Shown: piece by piece, positions 20,225 to 31,089 of the stretch | Position numbering within the stretch: the first letter of the stretch is position 1 | Layout of the letters: every line of letters begins with the position of its first letter | Assembly (NCBI RefSeq): GCF_901709675.1 | Contig: NC_051089.1 | Coordinates: forward strand, 17,354,008-17,418,007 | DNA: 64,000 bases | Origin: Syngnathus acus | Lineage: Eukaryota > Chordata > Actinopteri > Syngnathiformes > Syngnathidae | Direction: 5' to 3' | Made by a program: the position numbers and the translations under genes | The notes under the pieces: generated by a model | Told to the model about the DNA's origin: nothing | Databases searched by the model: none | Seen by the model: the letters and a program-made list of their open reading frames with translations, nothing else

Positions 20225-20880
20225 CATACAAACGTGGTGGGGGTGGGGGGGGGGGGGTGGTTGAAAAAAAAGAGTGAGAGAGTCAGAGGAGTTGGAGGTG
20301 ATTAGCCATAATAAGGGAGTGAATTTCTCTTGTGGATTGCTGACTCCATTTCTACCAAGCTCTACTGATGGAGAATAATGTCCAAGACAGCAGCAGAGGG
20401 AACAATCTTTTCTCATTCGGTGATATTGAGTGCTGTTTCAATTGCATGTGAGGAACAACATGCATCAATAATTCTATCATTATAAAATGTCTTGTTTTAA
20501 TCATAGGATGTCTTGCCCAATCTTTGTTCACCTTGGCATGCCCACCCGCTTCAATCTCTCCCTTCATTTCTCTAGTTATCACAAAAAAGGCATCAGCTGG
20601 CATAACACCATTTCATTATTTACTCACCAAGTAGAAGAGCATAATTCTCAAAGGGAAAGTGATCAAGTATTTGTTGCTTTCAATAGTGGGCTAAAAGTGT
20701 TGATGTTATCATTTTAACTAACTACTACTAATTTTACTATGCATTTGTCCAAAATATTTTGGCTGTTTTCATGCTGACAATCACATCTCATGCTGATAAC
20801 AGGTTTAAATACCACATATTTTATTATAATCAGCCCCGGCCAAAGGTACGCAAGTCCCACAGGAACCATATCCTACTTGT
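20225..20880. other. Unassigned, with a G-rich run
   Basis: A run GGTGGGGGTGGGGGGGGG near 20238 could form a G-quadruplex. Nothing else recognised. Confidence 0.4.
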
Positions 20881-20990
20881 TTCATATCTCTCCCTACTCA
20901 AACACACCTGATTCAAATGATCAGCTCAACTGCAAGCTCTGTAGAAACCTGAAAGGATCCTGGTCATTTGAATCAGAAGCAGGATATAGC
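20881..20990. repeat. Dispersed fish repeat fragment
   Basis: CACACCTGATTCAAATGATC followed by an inverted TCATTTGAATCAG motif, a pattern I recall from many fish genomes. Family not identified. Confidence 0.4.
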
Positions 20991-21065
20991 TCTCATGGCG
21001 CGAGGGTTCCTTATCCCTGGATCAGCGTCCTAACATGAATAGCAAAAAGCCGTGTGTAATAGGTG

Positions 21066-21255
21066 CCGCCCAGAAATGTGTTGTTTGCCTGTTAATAGTT
21101 GAAACATTAAATATCCCACAAGCAATTGTCCTAAAATATTAATTATCACTTCAATTACCCGCCCAGAAATGTGTTGTTTGCCTATGTTAATAGTTGAAAC
21201 ATTAAATATCGCACAAGCAATTGTCCTAAAATATTAATTATCATTTCAATTACCC
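21066..21255. repeat. Two-copy tandem duplication (~93 bp)
   Basis: GCCCAGAAATGTGTTGTTTG starts near 21068 and 21161, and the copies differ at a few bases. Single-copy-like sequence otherwise. Confidence 0.85.
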
Positions 21256-22369
21256 TTGAAAATAAAGAACAGCTAACACATGGAGCACAAGGTCATTGGT
21301 GTTTGTGTAGCCTGTAAAAATATCAATCGGAATCAATCTGGCAAAAAGGTCAAAATACGCAATTTGAAGTATTCACATTTTCTAAATGTAAACGTACGTA
21401 ATTACCTTTATTATCATAACCATAACATCAGGAAGTACCTAAAAATTGACAAAGTTATAGTTTTAATGTTGCCAGGAACACATCCCTAGTTTTAATAAAA
21501 ACGTTTAAAGTTTTAAATCTTTGAAATATCTATAGAAAATTGGAAAGATTATGCTGACCGCAAACTCTCAGCTCCAGACCACTGGAAGTTAATTTCCAAT
21601 ATCAGGTGAGGACATCTGAGATTTTAACCCCTTAAAAGATGAGGACCTCTCAACAGCCTCACAATGATGATTCAGTGTCAACCAAACAACTTTAAAGATC
21701 CCATTTAGCTTACAGTTCATGTCCTGAGGTATTATTAGCCATTGGTTATTTTATTGTTGGACTGCTAATTATGTATTTTTTTTAGGTGAAATGAAAAATT
21801 ATGAAATAATACGTAGTAGGTCTGGCACTGATTCATGAAACCTCTCAGCCAATATGCCTTAACTATAAAAATCGCCTTGTCACACTCGACTGTTAGTCAG
21901 GACATCACATGTTTATGTTCCACCGCTGTCTTGCTCAGTGCACCGGATACACGGCGGAGACATTGGAGCCAAAATAACATAAAACACATAAAGAATGATT
22001 AGGTTGTTGTGGGGCTCACTTGTGGATTCAAAGTCCATGGAGCAACGCACATCAAATTTTGTGTTTCGATAACCACCAAAGATTTCCCAGGTGCCACACA
22101 AGAAGAGCAGTGTCACCAAAACTTCATGGTATTTTATGTCTATGAGGGAAACAATACTTTAGTATTAGGAATAATACCATAGTTTAGTCGTCCTCTGTCC
22201 CCCCCTCCGTCCTTGTCCACAAAAAGGGCTTCGTCCATCCATCAATCGTCAGCCCATGAAAAAGTCAACAAAAAAGTTCCCTTGTGGGGCTTTCATTTCT
22301 CATGCTAAAAAAGTACCACTGAAACAAGCTCAGAATAGATGCTGGTACTGTCAGTTACAAGGTTAGGCA
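21256..22369. other. Unassigned
   Basis: AT-rich sequence with no gene, RNA or repeat recognised on either strand. Confidence 0.45.
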
Positions 22370-22500
22370 GCTTGGCTAGTAGTCGCTTGCCTGAGCCCAC
22401 TTCCCATGTGTACAAGCATTGTTGTTTTGGATTTTTTTTTCCCAACTAAAGGGACTTTATGTGTTACAGCTAGTTTTGTTGTGCGTGTACCTAGAGTGAG
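22370..22500. repeat. Local duplication, left copy
   Basis: Matches 23990-24120 (shared TTGTGCGTGTACCTAGAGTG). The right copy is uninterrupted at the TA where the transposon 22503-23976 is inserted in this one. Confidence 0.75.
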
Positions 22501-22502
22501 TA

Positions 22503-23976
22503 CCGTATTTTTCGGACTATAAGTCGCGTTTTTTTTCATAGCTTGGGTGGGGGGGGGCGACTTATACTGAGGAGCGACTTATATGTGAATTTTTTCACAA
22601 ATTTTCAAAATTCCCCCAAAAAAAGTGATACCGCGATAAACGAACCGCGATGTAGCAAGGGATTACTGTAATTTGAATTTCAAGTGACTTCAGCGGCGTG
22701 GCGGTTGTTTACATAAAAGTCAAAGATTCGATCACGGAATGACGAAGGGCCCCACGTACTACCGCCATCATGAGCGGCTTTGTTTGTAAGTGACACGAAG
22801 AGTTTGAAGGATTTAATGATTTGGAGTGACACAGAAGGTTTGAAAAACTATTATGGCTTTTATGCACGCCCGGTCCTACTCTACGGATCTCTCTTTCACC
22901 TCCGTGGATGGAAGTCGGGGGCCGGCGCTCGGCCAGGTGGCTGTCCGGGGACGGTGGATGGGGCTCGGACATGGCTTTTACGCACGCCCGGTCCTACTTT
23001 ACGGAGCTCTCTTTCACCTCCGTGGATGGAAGTCGGGGGCCGGCGTTCGGCCAGGTGGCTGTCCGGGGACGGTGGATGGGGCTCTGACATGGCTTTTACG
23101 CACGCACGGTCCTATTCTATGGAGCTCTCTTCCACCTCCGTGGCTGGAAGTGCCACCTCCGGGGATGGAAGTCCACGCCGCCACATGCCTGGAAGTCGAC
23201 GCCGGTGCTTGGGGCCGTGTGGCGGTGAACTATTTATGTTATAGTTATTTGATATATTTTATTTCGTGTAGCAACTTGTATATGTTTTTATCGTTACAGT
23301 TCAGTAGTTGTTGGCTCGTTGAACTCTTGTTTTGTTAAATGAAGAGCCGTTTACCAAACCCACGTCTTTCCTGGTACTTTGTTAACGCTACAATATTGTT
23401 ATATACTAGATCTGTGGAATAACGACGAGGCTGACGTCAGCCGCGCACGCGCGGCGTTGTTGACAAAGGATGAGGAATTTGATCGATGTATTTAATGATT
23501 TGGAATGACACAGATGGTTTGATAATATTATTGCTTGTATAATAGTTATTTGATATATAATTTATATATCGTTATATGGGCCTGTGGAATATTTTGAAGT
23601 GCAAGCGCCGTCAGCGGCGAGCACCCGGCCGGCATTGTTGACATAAAGGACGATCGATGGATTTAATGAATTGGAGTGACACAGATGGTTTTATAAACGT
23701 GTTATTTATGTAATAATTATTTGATTAACTCTGAATGTTACGTCAGGGCCGTTCTCAGCTCTTCGTTTGTGTTTATGTCACGTTAGCATACCTATCGTTT
23801 AGCCTGTTGTTGCTCGTTCATGTCTGTTCTTGGTGTTGGATTTTGTCGAATAAATTTCCCCCAAAATGGGATTTATACTCCGGAGCGATTTATATATGTT
23901 TTTTTTTCACGTTATTGTGCATTTTATGGCTAATGCGACGTATACTCCGGAGCGACTTTTAGTCAGAGAAATACGG
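22503..23976 (+). mobile_element. TA-flanked DNA transposon with 118-bp minisatellite, copy 2
   Basis: 1474 bp, ends CCGTATTTTTCGGACTATAA and GTCAGAGAAATACGG, TA duplicated (22501-22502, 23977-23978). It is an inverted relative of 12667-14004 and has no transposase. The 118-bp unit starts (ATGGCTTTTA) at about 22853, 22971 and 23089. Confidence 0.82.
22853..23220 (+). repeat. 118-bp GC-rich minisatellite, copy 2
   Basis: About three units with few differences, then a changed partial unit. Frames of 154-161 codons are open through it because the period shifts frame each unit; I do not regard them as genes. Confidence 0.88.
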
Positions 23977-23989
23977 TACCAGTTTACTT

Positions 23990-24120
23990 GAGAACATGTT
24001 TTCTCTTAGTGCTTTCCTCGTGTACACGCTTTTTTATTTGGGTTTTTTTTTCTCACTAAAGGGACCTTCTGTGTGAGTGGTTAGTGTTGTTGTGCGTGTA
24101 CCTAGAGTGAGTAACCATTT
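23990..24120. repeat. Local duplication, right copy (empty site)
   Basis: Paralogue of 22370-22500 with the sequence GAGTGAGTAACC uninterrupted where the left copy carries the transposon. Confidence 0.7.
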
Positions 24121-24412
24121 GTTTGAGATCATGTTTTCTGTTACTACTTTATTTTGACTGATTGTTGTTTTCTTTATTTGCTTCTATGAGTGATGCACAT
24201 TGTGCAAATTCTCATTTTACTCAGTTTTATAATTCGGGCTGAAGACCGGAAAAACAGTGGGCTGTTGTACTTTTGATTCAGCCTTGTGTTACTTTACAGT
24301 TCATTACTGGTGGCTCACAGCGCGGTAAGCAGTCATGGAGGACCCAGTTATTTATAGTAGATACAACCATAGACCAAATAATTGTAAAACAACAACAACA
24401 GATAAACAAAAC
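24121..24412. other. Unassigned
   Basis: No feature recognised. Confidence 0.4.
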
Positions 24413-24600
24413 TAAAAGGTCCGGGGATAATTTTTATATGCTAGTCCAGTCCTGGTTTGGATGCTGCGTAATGCTCTATTGAAAATATAGTAATTCAGAT
24501 AAACAAAATTAAAAAGTCCGCGGACAATTTTTATATGCGAGTTCAGTCCTGGTTTGGATGCTGCGTAATGCTATATTGAAAATATGGTAATTCACTGTAA
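24413..24600. repeat. Two-copy tandem duplication (~97 bp)
   Basis: AATTTTTATATGC...GTCCTGGTTTGGATGCTGCG occurs twice in a row with several substitutions. Confidence 0.85.
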
Positions 24601-25037
24601 GTTTGGCGAGAATTGTCATTCACAAATATGTTGCAATAAACACATATAGTACAAACATTCAATATATAATATATACATTCTACTTGAAAAAAAGCAGTTT
24701 GAAGACAGGTCAGGGACAATCAATTGAGAAAAAAAGGACATTTTGTCCAGTTGCGTTTGTACAAGTGTCTGTAAAATTGCTATTTAAAAAGCAGGTTTGT
24801 CCTACAATTACTATAGAATTCTGGAAATAACACGCCCCTTTTAAAAAAAAAATAAAGGGGAAGGCGATCCCAAAATCTTCTACAATAATATGTTCTATGA
24901 ACCCCCACTAGTCTAATCAATATTACATTAATGGAATCTGAATCATCACCCCCCCACCCCCCTGACACACACACACCATCATCATCATCATCGGCGGTCA
25001 CTCGGGACGAGTATGACTGTCTTCTTCTCAGGGTCGT

Positions 25038-25409
25038 CTACTTGTGGGTCCGCAGGTGGGCGTAGAGGCCGATCCGGGATCCACATATTTTTGTGCAGTG
25101 TGGGCAGGGGAAAGTGGTGGTGGGTTGTGGTCGTGCTGGAGCCTGTTTTTGTCTTTCCTTACGGAGTTGTCGTTTGGTTTCTGCGACACGGCGGAGTTCC
25201 TTTTCGTGATGTGCTGCACCTTCTTGCACCGCTGCCCTCCAGCAGTTCCTGTTCAAGGCGATGCGCTCCCAGTCCTGAGATGTTATTTGGAATTTCTTGA
25301 GATTGGTCTTGAGGTTGTCCTTAAAACGTTTCTTTTGCCCGCCCGGGGCTCGCGGACCTCTCTCCAGCTGGGAGTATAACATCTGTTTGGGGAGGCGGGT
25401 GTCAGCCAT
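25038..25409 (-). pseudogene. LINE A C-terminus with C2H2 finger
   Basis: Continuation of the LINE A protein in another frame. RLPKQMLYSQL and GGQKKRFKDNLK are followed by a CPHC-x12-H-x3-H zinc finger close to the stop. The finger spacing is intact. The full family protein would join this to the RT; here a frameshift separates them. Confidence 0.75.
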
Positions 25410-25427
25410 GCGGATGAGATGTCCTGT

Positions 25428-26597
25428 CTATCGGAGTTGATGCTGCATTATTAAGGTGGTGATGCTCGGTATCCTGGCTTCCTCCAGAACGCTGATGTTT
25501 GTGCGTCTGTCCTCCCATTTGATCCTGAGTATTTTCCTCAAGGTTCTCTGGTGGTGTTGTTCAAGAGCTCTTAGGTGCCTGCTGTAAGTTGTCCATGATT
25601 CTGCCCCATAAAGTAAGGTGGGGAGAACCACAGCTTTGTAAACCAGGAGCTTGGTGTCAACCCGGAGGTCTCTGTCTTCAAAGACTCTTTTCCGGAGTCT
25701 GGCATACGCTCCACTGGCACAGCTCAGGCGATGGTTGACCTCAGAGTCAATGTCCGCTTTGGAGGAGAGAAGGCAGCCGAGGTAGGGGAAGTGTTGAACA
25801 TATTCAAGTGCAGTGTTGTCCACATTTATGATGGGCGGAGTAGATGGCTGGTTGGGTGGGGGTTGATGTAGCACCTGGGTCTTCTTGATGTTCACGGTCA
25901 GACCCAGGGCTCTGTATGCCTTAGCGAAGGAGTTCAGGATGCCCTGGAGGTCTTCTGCAGAGTGTGCTGCAATGGCATTATCGTCTGCATACTGGAGCTC
26001 CACGACCGTGGTGGTTCTGATCTTGGTTTTGGCTTTGAACCTGTTAAGGTTGAAGAGCCTGCCTTCCGTTCTGTACCAAATTGGGATTCCGTGTGGTAGT
26101 TCTTCGTTGATGAGGTGGAGTATGGCGGCAATGAAGACAGAGAACAGGGTGGGTGCAATGATGCATCCCTGTTTGACCCCTGTCTCTACAGTGAAAGGCT
26201 CAGTCAAGGAGCTGTTGTTGAGCACTGTGGCTGTCATTCCGTCATGTAATAAACGCAGTATTCTGACGTATTTATCCGGGCAACCATACCTCAGAAGGAT
26301 GCTCCATAGGGCCCGGCGATCCACCGTGTCAAAGGCTTTTGTCAGGTCTATGAAAGCCATGAACAAAGGCTGTTTATGCTCACGGCATTTCTCATGGAGT
26401 TGGCGTGCTGTAAAAATCATGTCTGCAGTGCCTCTAGATGGGCGAAAACCGCACTGCGATTCTGGGAGAACTTCCTCAGACAGTGGCAGGAGGCGATTGG
26501 CAAGAACACGAGCAAGTACTTTGCCAACTGTTGAAAGGATCGAGATGCCCCCATAGTTTCCGCAATCCGCTTTGTCCCCTTTCTTGAAAATGGTCAC
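25428..26597 (-). pseudogene. LINE A reverse transcriptase, main part
   Basis: RT motifs in order: MTIFKKGDKADCGNY, CGFRPSRGTADMIF, FIDLTKAFDTVDR (catalytic Asp), TGVKQGCIIAPTLF, LQYADDNAIAAH (catalytic DD), FPYLGCLLS, and ILRIKWEDRRTNISVLE near the end. The coding sequence runs on upstream to 26703 without its true start, and downstream after a frameshift to 25038-25409. The clade (RTE- or I/Nimb-like) is not settled by eye. Inactive through truncation and frameshift. Confidence 0.8.
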
Positions 26598-26703
26598 TAT
26601 CAGAGCATCCCTGTGCTCCGAGGGGAGTACTTCTTTTTCCCAGACCTTCAGAAAGAGGGAATGGAGGTGACGCTGGAGCTCTAGTCCACCTTCCTTTAGG
26701 ACG

Positions 26704-28471
26704 GGTCGCGGGGGCAGCAGCTCTAGGAGGGACTCGCAGACTTCCCTTCCCCAGCCACTTCATCCAGCTCATCCCGGGGGATCCCAAGGCGTTCCCAGGC
26801 CAGCTGAGAGACATAGTCTCTCCAGCACGTCCTGGGTCGTCGCCGGGGTCTCCTACCGGCGGGACATGCCCGGAACACCTCCCCAGGGAGGCGTCCAGGA
26901 GGCATCCTGATGAGATGCCCGAGCCACCTCATCTGGCTCCTCTCAATGTGGAGGACCAGCGGCTCTACTCCGAGTCTCTCCCGGATGACCAAGCTTCTCA
27001 CCTTATCCCTAAGGGAGAGCCCGGACACCCTGCGGAGGAAACTCATTTCGGCCGCTTGTATCCTGGATCTCGTTCTTTCGGTCACGACCCATAGCTCGTG
27101 ACCATAGGTGAGGGTAGGAGCATAGATCGACCGGTAAATCTGAAGCTTTCCCTTTTGGCTCAGCTCTCTCTTCACCACGACAGACCGGTTTTGAGTCCGC
27201 ATTACTGCCGACGCTGCACCAATCCGCCTGTCGATCTCACGCTCCAACCTGCCCTCACTTGTGAACAAGACCCCAAGATACTTGAACTCCTCCACTTGGG
27301 GCAGGATCTCATCCCCGATCCGGAGAGGGCATTCCACCCTTTTCCGACCGAGGACGATGGACTCGGATTTGGAGGTGCTGACCCTCATCCCGACCGCTTC
27401 ACACTCGGCTGCGAACCGCTCCGGTGAAAGCTGGAGATCACGGCTTGAAGAAGCCAACAGCACCACGTCGTCTGCAAAAAGCAGAGACGCGATGCTGAGA
27501 TCCCCAAACCGGACACCCACAACGCCTTGGTTGCGCCTAGAAATTCTGTCCATAAAAATTATGAACAGAATCAGTGACAAAGGGCAGCCTTGGCAGAGTC
27601 CAACCCTCACTGGGAACGAATCCGACTTACTGCCGGAAATGCGGACCAAACTCTGGCATCGGTGATACAGGGACCGAACCGCCCTTATCAGTTGGCTCGG
27701 CACCCCGTACTCCCGAAGCACCCTCCACAGAACCTCCCGAGGGACACGGTCGAACGCCTTCTCCAAGTCCACAAAACACATGTGGACTGGTTGGGCGAAC
27801 TCCCATGCCCCCTCGAGGATCCTGCCGAGGGTGTAGAGCTGGTCCACTGTTCCACGGCGAGGACGAAAGCCACACTGCTCCTCCTGAATCCGAGGTTTGA
27901 CCTCCCGACGGACCCTCCTCTCCAGCACCCCTGAATAGACTTTACCAGGGAGGCTGAGGAGTGTGATTCCCCTGTAATTGGAACACATCCTCCGGTCCCC
28001 CTTCTTAAAGAGAGGAACCACCACCCCAGTCTGCCAATCCAGAGGCACCGTCCCCGATGTCCACGCAATGTTGTAGAGGCGTGTCAGCCATGACAGCCCC
28101 ACAACATCCAGAGCCTTTAAGATCGCCGGGCGGATCTCAACCACCCGCGGGACCTTGCCACCGAGGAGTTTTATAACTACCTCAGTGACTTCGACCCCAG
28201 AGATTGGAGAGTCCGCCTCAGAGTCTTCAGGCCCTGCTTCAACAATGAAAGGTGTGTAGGTGGAATTGAGGAGGTCTTCGAAGTATTCTCCCCACCGACT
28301 CACGACGTCCCGAGTCGAGGTCAGCAGCACGCCATCGCCACTGTAAACTGTGCTGACGGTGCACTGCTTCCCCCTCCTGAGACACCGGATGGTGGACCAG
28401 AATTTCCTCGAAGCCGTCCGGAAGTCATTCTCCATGGCCTCGCCAAACTCCTCCCACGCCTGGGTTTTTGC
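26704..28471 (-). mobile_element. Rex3/RTE-like LINE, truncated at both ends
   Basis: Begins within the linker between endonuclease and RT and ends inside the last codons (CTGCTGCCCCCGCGACCCG), lacking the GATG-repeat tail usual for Rex3. At the 5' side it abuts a family-B SINE-like repeat whose terminal GAAAATGGATGG is in the same orientation. Confidence 0.75.
26723..28471 (-). CDS. Rex3-like reverse transcriptase (partial)
   Basis: Long open frame with RT motifs: NYRGITLLSLPGKVY, EEQCGFRPRRGTVDQLY, CFVDLEKAFDRVPREVLW (catalytic Asp), GLCQGCPLSLILFIIFMD, SLLFADDVVLLASS (catalytic DD), EFKYLGVLFTSEG, then the RMPPGRLPGEV region near the C-terminus. This pattern is typical of Rex3/RTE elements of fish. 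The open frame continues to 28555 into the neighbouring repeat, which is not part of the protein. The last residues shift frame relative to the expected LLPPRP ending. No endonuclease is present, so it is immobile. Confidence 0.8.
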   Translation of the reverse strand, partial: AKTQAWEEFGEAMENDFRTASRKFWSTIRCLRRGKQCTVSTVYSGDGVLLTSTRDVVSRWGEYFEDLLNSTYTPFIVEAGPEDSEADSPISGVEVTEVVIKLLGGKVPRVVEIRPAILKALDVVGLSWLTRLYNIAWTSGTVPLDWQTGVVVPLFKKGDRRMCSNYRGITLLSLPGKVYSGVLERRVRREVKPRIQEEQCGFRPRRGTVDQLYTLGRILEGAWEFAQPVHMCFVDLEKAFDRVPREVLWRVLREYGVPSQLIRAVRSLYHRCQSLVRISGSKSDSFPVRVGLCQGCPLSLILFIIFMDRISRRNQGVVGVRFGDLSIASLLFADDVVLLASSSRDLQLSPERFAAECEAVGMRVSTSKSESIVLGRKRVECPLRIGDEILPQVEEFKYLGVLFTSEGRLEREIDRRIGAASAVMRTQNRSVVVKRELSQKGKLQIYRSIYAPTLTYGHELWVVTERTRSRIQAAEMSFLRRVSGLSLRDKVRSLVIRERLGVEPLVLHIERSQMRWLGHLIRMPPGRLPGEVFRACPAGRRPRRRPRTCWRDYVSQLAWERLGIPRDELDEVAGEGKSASPS

Positions 28472-28757
28472 CCATCCATTTTCTATAGGCGGGGGACACC
28501 CTGAACCGGTTGCCAGCCAATCGCAGGGCACACAAATACGAACAACCATCCGCACTCACACTCACACCTAGGAGCAATTTGGAGTGCTCAATTGGCCTAC
28601 CAAGCATGTTTTGGGGATGTGGGAGGAAACCGGAGTGGCCGGAGAACCCACGCGGGCATGGGTAGAACATGCAAACTCCACACAGGGAGGGTCAGAGGTG
28701 GAATCGAACTGGCACCCCACTAACTGTGAGGTGCACATCCACCTACCAAGCCGCCCC
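28472..28757 (-). mobile_element. SINE-like repeat (family B), copy 2
   Basis: Minus-strand copy from GGGCGGCTTGG (right) to GAAAATGGATGG (left), with GTGTGGAGTTTGCATGTTCT and GGTTTCCTCCCACATCC inside. Joined to the Rex3-like copy. Confidence 0.8.
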
Positions 28758-28975
28758 TGTCCTGAATATACGAATGTGCAAATATTTTTGGTTTCTCCAC
28801 TAAAAAACAAGATCACTACTCCCCAGTCCTGCAACACAACTTTAAATACCCCCTCATCCTGTATAAAAAATTAATGACCATTTAATCGGGAGACGATTTG
28901 TCATGACTGTGTAAATCCCCCTGGCTTTGACACCTTGAAAACAACGGCATGTGTTTTGGTAAAGTGTGTGAAAAC

Positions 28976-29395
28976 GGCAACATGGTGGATCACGTCTGCC
29001 TCACAGTTCGGACGGAGGATGTGTGTTCGATTCGACCTCCGGCCTTCCCTGTTTGCATGTTCTCCCCGTGCCTGCATGGGTTTTCTGCGGGTACTCTGGT
29101 TTCCTCCCACATCCCAAAAACATGCTTGGTATGCTGATTGAGCACTCCACATTGCCCATAGATGTGAGTGCGATTGTGGATAGTTGTTCCTCTCTGCGTG
29201 CCCTGCGATCGACTGACAACTAGTTCAAGATGTCCCCTGCCTACTGCCCAATGACGGCTGGGATAGGCTCCAGTTTGCCCGTGACCCCTGTGGGGATGGA
29301 TGGATGGATGGATGGATGGATGGATGGATGGATGGATGGATGGATGGATGGATGGATGGATGGATGGATGGATGGATGGATGGATGGATGGATGG
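28976..29395 (+). mobile_element. SINE-like repeat (family B), copy 3, with GGAT tail
   Basis: Plus-strand copy: tRNA-like head with CACGTCTGCCTCACAGTTC, body with CATGTTCTCCCCGTGCC and GGGATAGGCTCCAG, and a tail of about 25 GGAT repeats (29294-29395). The tail is what a Rex3-type LINE would leave. Confidence 0.85.
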
Positions 29396-30530
29396 TGAAA
29401 ATGAAGGATATTCAAATGTTTCCACAAACAGAAAGTCAGAATAGGTTGCTGAGGGACATTATTACAAAAGGAAAAAAATATAATACCTTTTCTACTCAGT
29501 TTAATTTGATTTAATTGTCCATTTTTTAAAACTCGTTTGAAGACACAGTTTTCTTTGGCTTTTGACTGACTTGCTATTCTGCTCTTGTATATTAGTTCGT
29601 GTTTCAATTGAGTGTTTTCACTGTCTTTGTGATCGTCTCATTGTAAATTGTGAAGCGCTTTGTTACAGCTGATTTGTTACAGCTGTATATTGCTAAAAAA
29701 CTTCATTATGGTGCATGGTATGTCATTATTATGATATTTAATCAACTTAAACCTTTTTTCAAGGAATCAAATGCGATTGATATTTGCATTTGCATTTTTT
29801 ATACTTACGGCCTAATAGAATGGAGTACAGTACATGTTTAATAATGCGTTGCTTTAAACTTCACAATCTGGTCACCAAAGTGTTATGATGGCGTCCTGGG
29901 CATACAGTTTCAATGCACCCAAACCTTAACACCCTTGATATTTTTTGTTTCCACAATTACAGAATGAAGGAAGAGTGTAAAACATCAATTAAAAGAGACT
30001 TGTATTTATTTTAACTTCCCCAGCTTACATGGTAGCTGCCCTTTGCTGTCCAACACTGCTGCTGTTCACAAAAAGGCCCCAATGCTTTTTAATACTTCTG
30101 TGAAAGGTCCAATCACTGTAAAATTCCCTACACCGCATGCCGAGGCTTTCATACGCATTCACATCGAGAAGGGTACAGGGAATATAAAGAAACCCACACC
30201 TGCAACACAGGGGTTTCATCAGTTGAAGGGCTGCTGTTGTTTGTGTGGTAACAGCTTGCCGATGACTCAATGAGCATAAATAGATTGTGTGAACGAACAT
30301 GAGCGATTAAAGTTGCTCTTCACCCCGGCTAGGGGCACGGCGCCCTTGTAATCTTTTCTCTTTGGTTTTTTAAATTCTATACAATTACAGCATAGAAAAA
30401 TTAGGGGTGGAAGGGTACCCACAGATGACAGTACCTCGTCTTTTGCACCGCGAAATCGCACAGTTTCTCGTAATATTGATTTATTTTGCTTTTCAGCAGC
30501 ATTTTTTTCTGGAATTATTTTAACAAGTGG
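29396..30530. other. Unassigned
   Basis: AT-rich sequence without recognisable genes or repeats. Confidence 0.45.
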
Positions 30531-30590
30531 CTCAGGGTGTCGCCCGCCTACTGCCCGATCATGGCTGGGATAGGCTCCAGCACAATATCT
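30531..30590 (+). mobile_element. SINE-like family B 3' fragment
   Basis: About 60 bp containing CTGGGATAGGCTCCAGCAC, the 3' part of the family without its GGAT tail. Confidence 0.6.
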
Positions 30591-31030
30591 GTGCGCCAAT
30601 TGCCATTAGTTTGTGCTTGGCTCTTCCCTTAGATCCTTGGTAATTATGTCTTCCTTTACCAGCTAAAATGAGAATTCCTGGTATTAACTTAATTTTCAAA
30701 GATTGATGATTATGTTTTTAGTGTTGTTGCTCGTAGAAGTTTACATTCATTTTACCTAAACAATAATTCATACAAGCTCCACGACTCTTAATGGAAATGA
30801 ACTTAGCAGTAAACCAGATAAAGTAAGAAGTTATTGATACCAGAAACACACAGGAAGTCATTAATCCATAGTACAACAAACTTGTCATCGAAGCATATTT
30901 CCACCTCTCACCATGACACACATTAACAGGGCATTATGCGTGTGGGCATAGAGAGGTGAGCTAGCTTGCTGAAAAAGACCTAAGTTACAGCCCACACACA
31001 GTTATGAAAATATCTTAAAGAAAAAAAATA
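30591..31030. other. Unassigned
   Basis: Nothing recognised. Confidence 0.4.
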
Positions 31031-31083
31031 TTGACAAAAGACTTTAAGACTTTGCTAGGAAATTACTATGGAAAACAAATTAT
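31031..31083. repeat. Direct repeat flanking the hAT element, left
   Basis: Shares CTAGGAAATTACTATGGAAA and neighbouring bases with 32878-32921, just right of the hAT element. It is far longer than the 8-bp TSD, so it reflects a separate local duplication. Confidence 0.8.
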
Positions 31084-31089
31084 AAAAAC

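Larger units (their letters stand above)
24976..26703 (-). mobile_element. LINE A, 5'-truncated, with C-terminal zinc finger
   Basis: Reads on the minus strand from within the RT fingers to a 3' end with GAT-rich repeats (about 24976-24992). The 5' end directly abuts a Rex3-like copy at 26703/26704 with no tail or gap between them. It carries one frameshift between 25409 and 25428. Confidence 0.8.

Noticed and set aside
22780-23338. Overlapping open frames of 154-161 codons, and their inverted counterparts at 13249-13710
   Set aside because: They read the 118-bp minisatellite in successive frames, and the same DNA is open on the other strand.
28990-29607. Frames with Trp-Met-Asp-Gly or Ile-His-Pro-Ser repeats
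   Set aside because: Translation of the GGAT microsatellite at the SINE tail.
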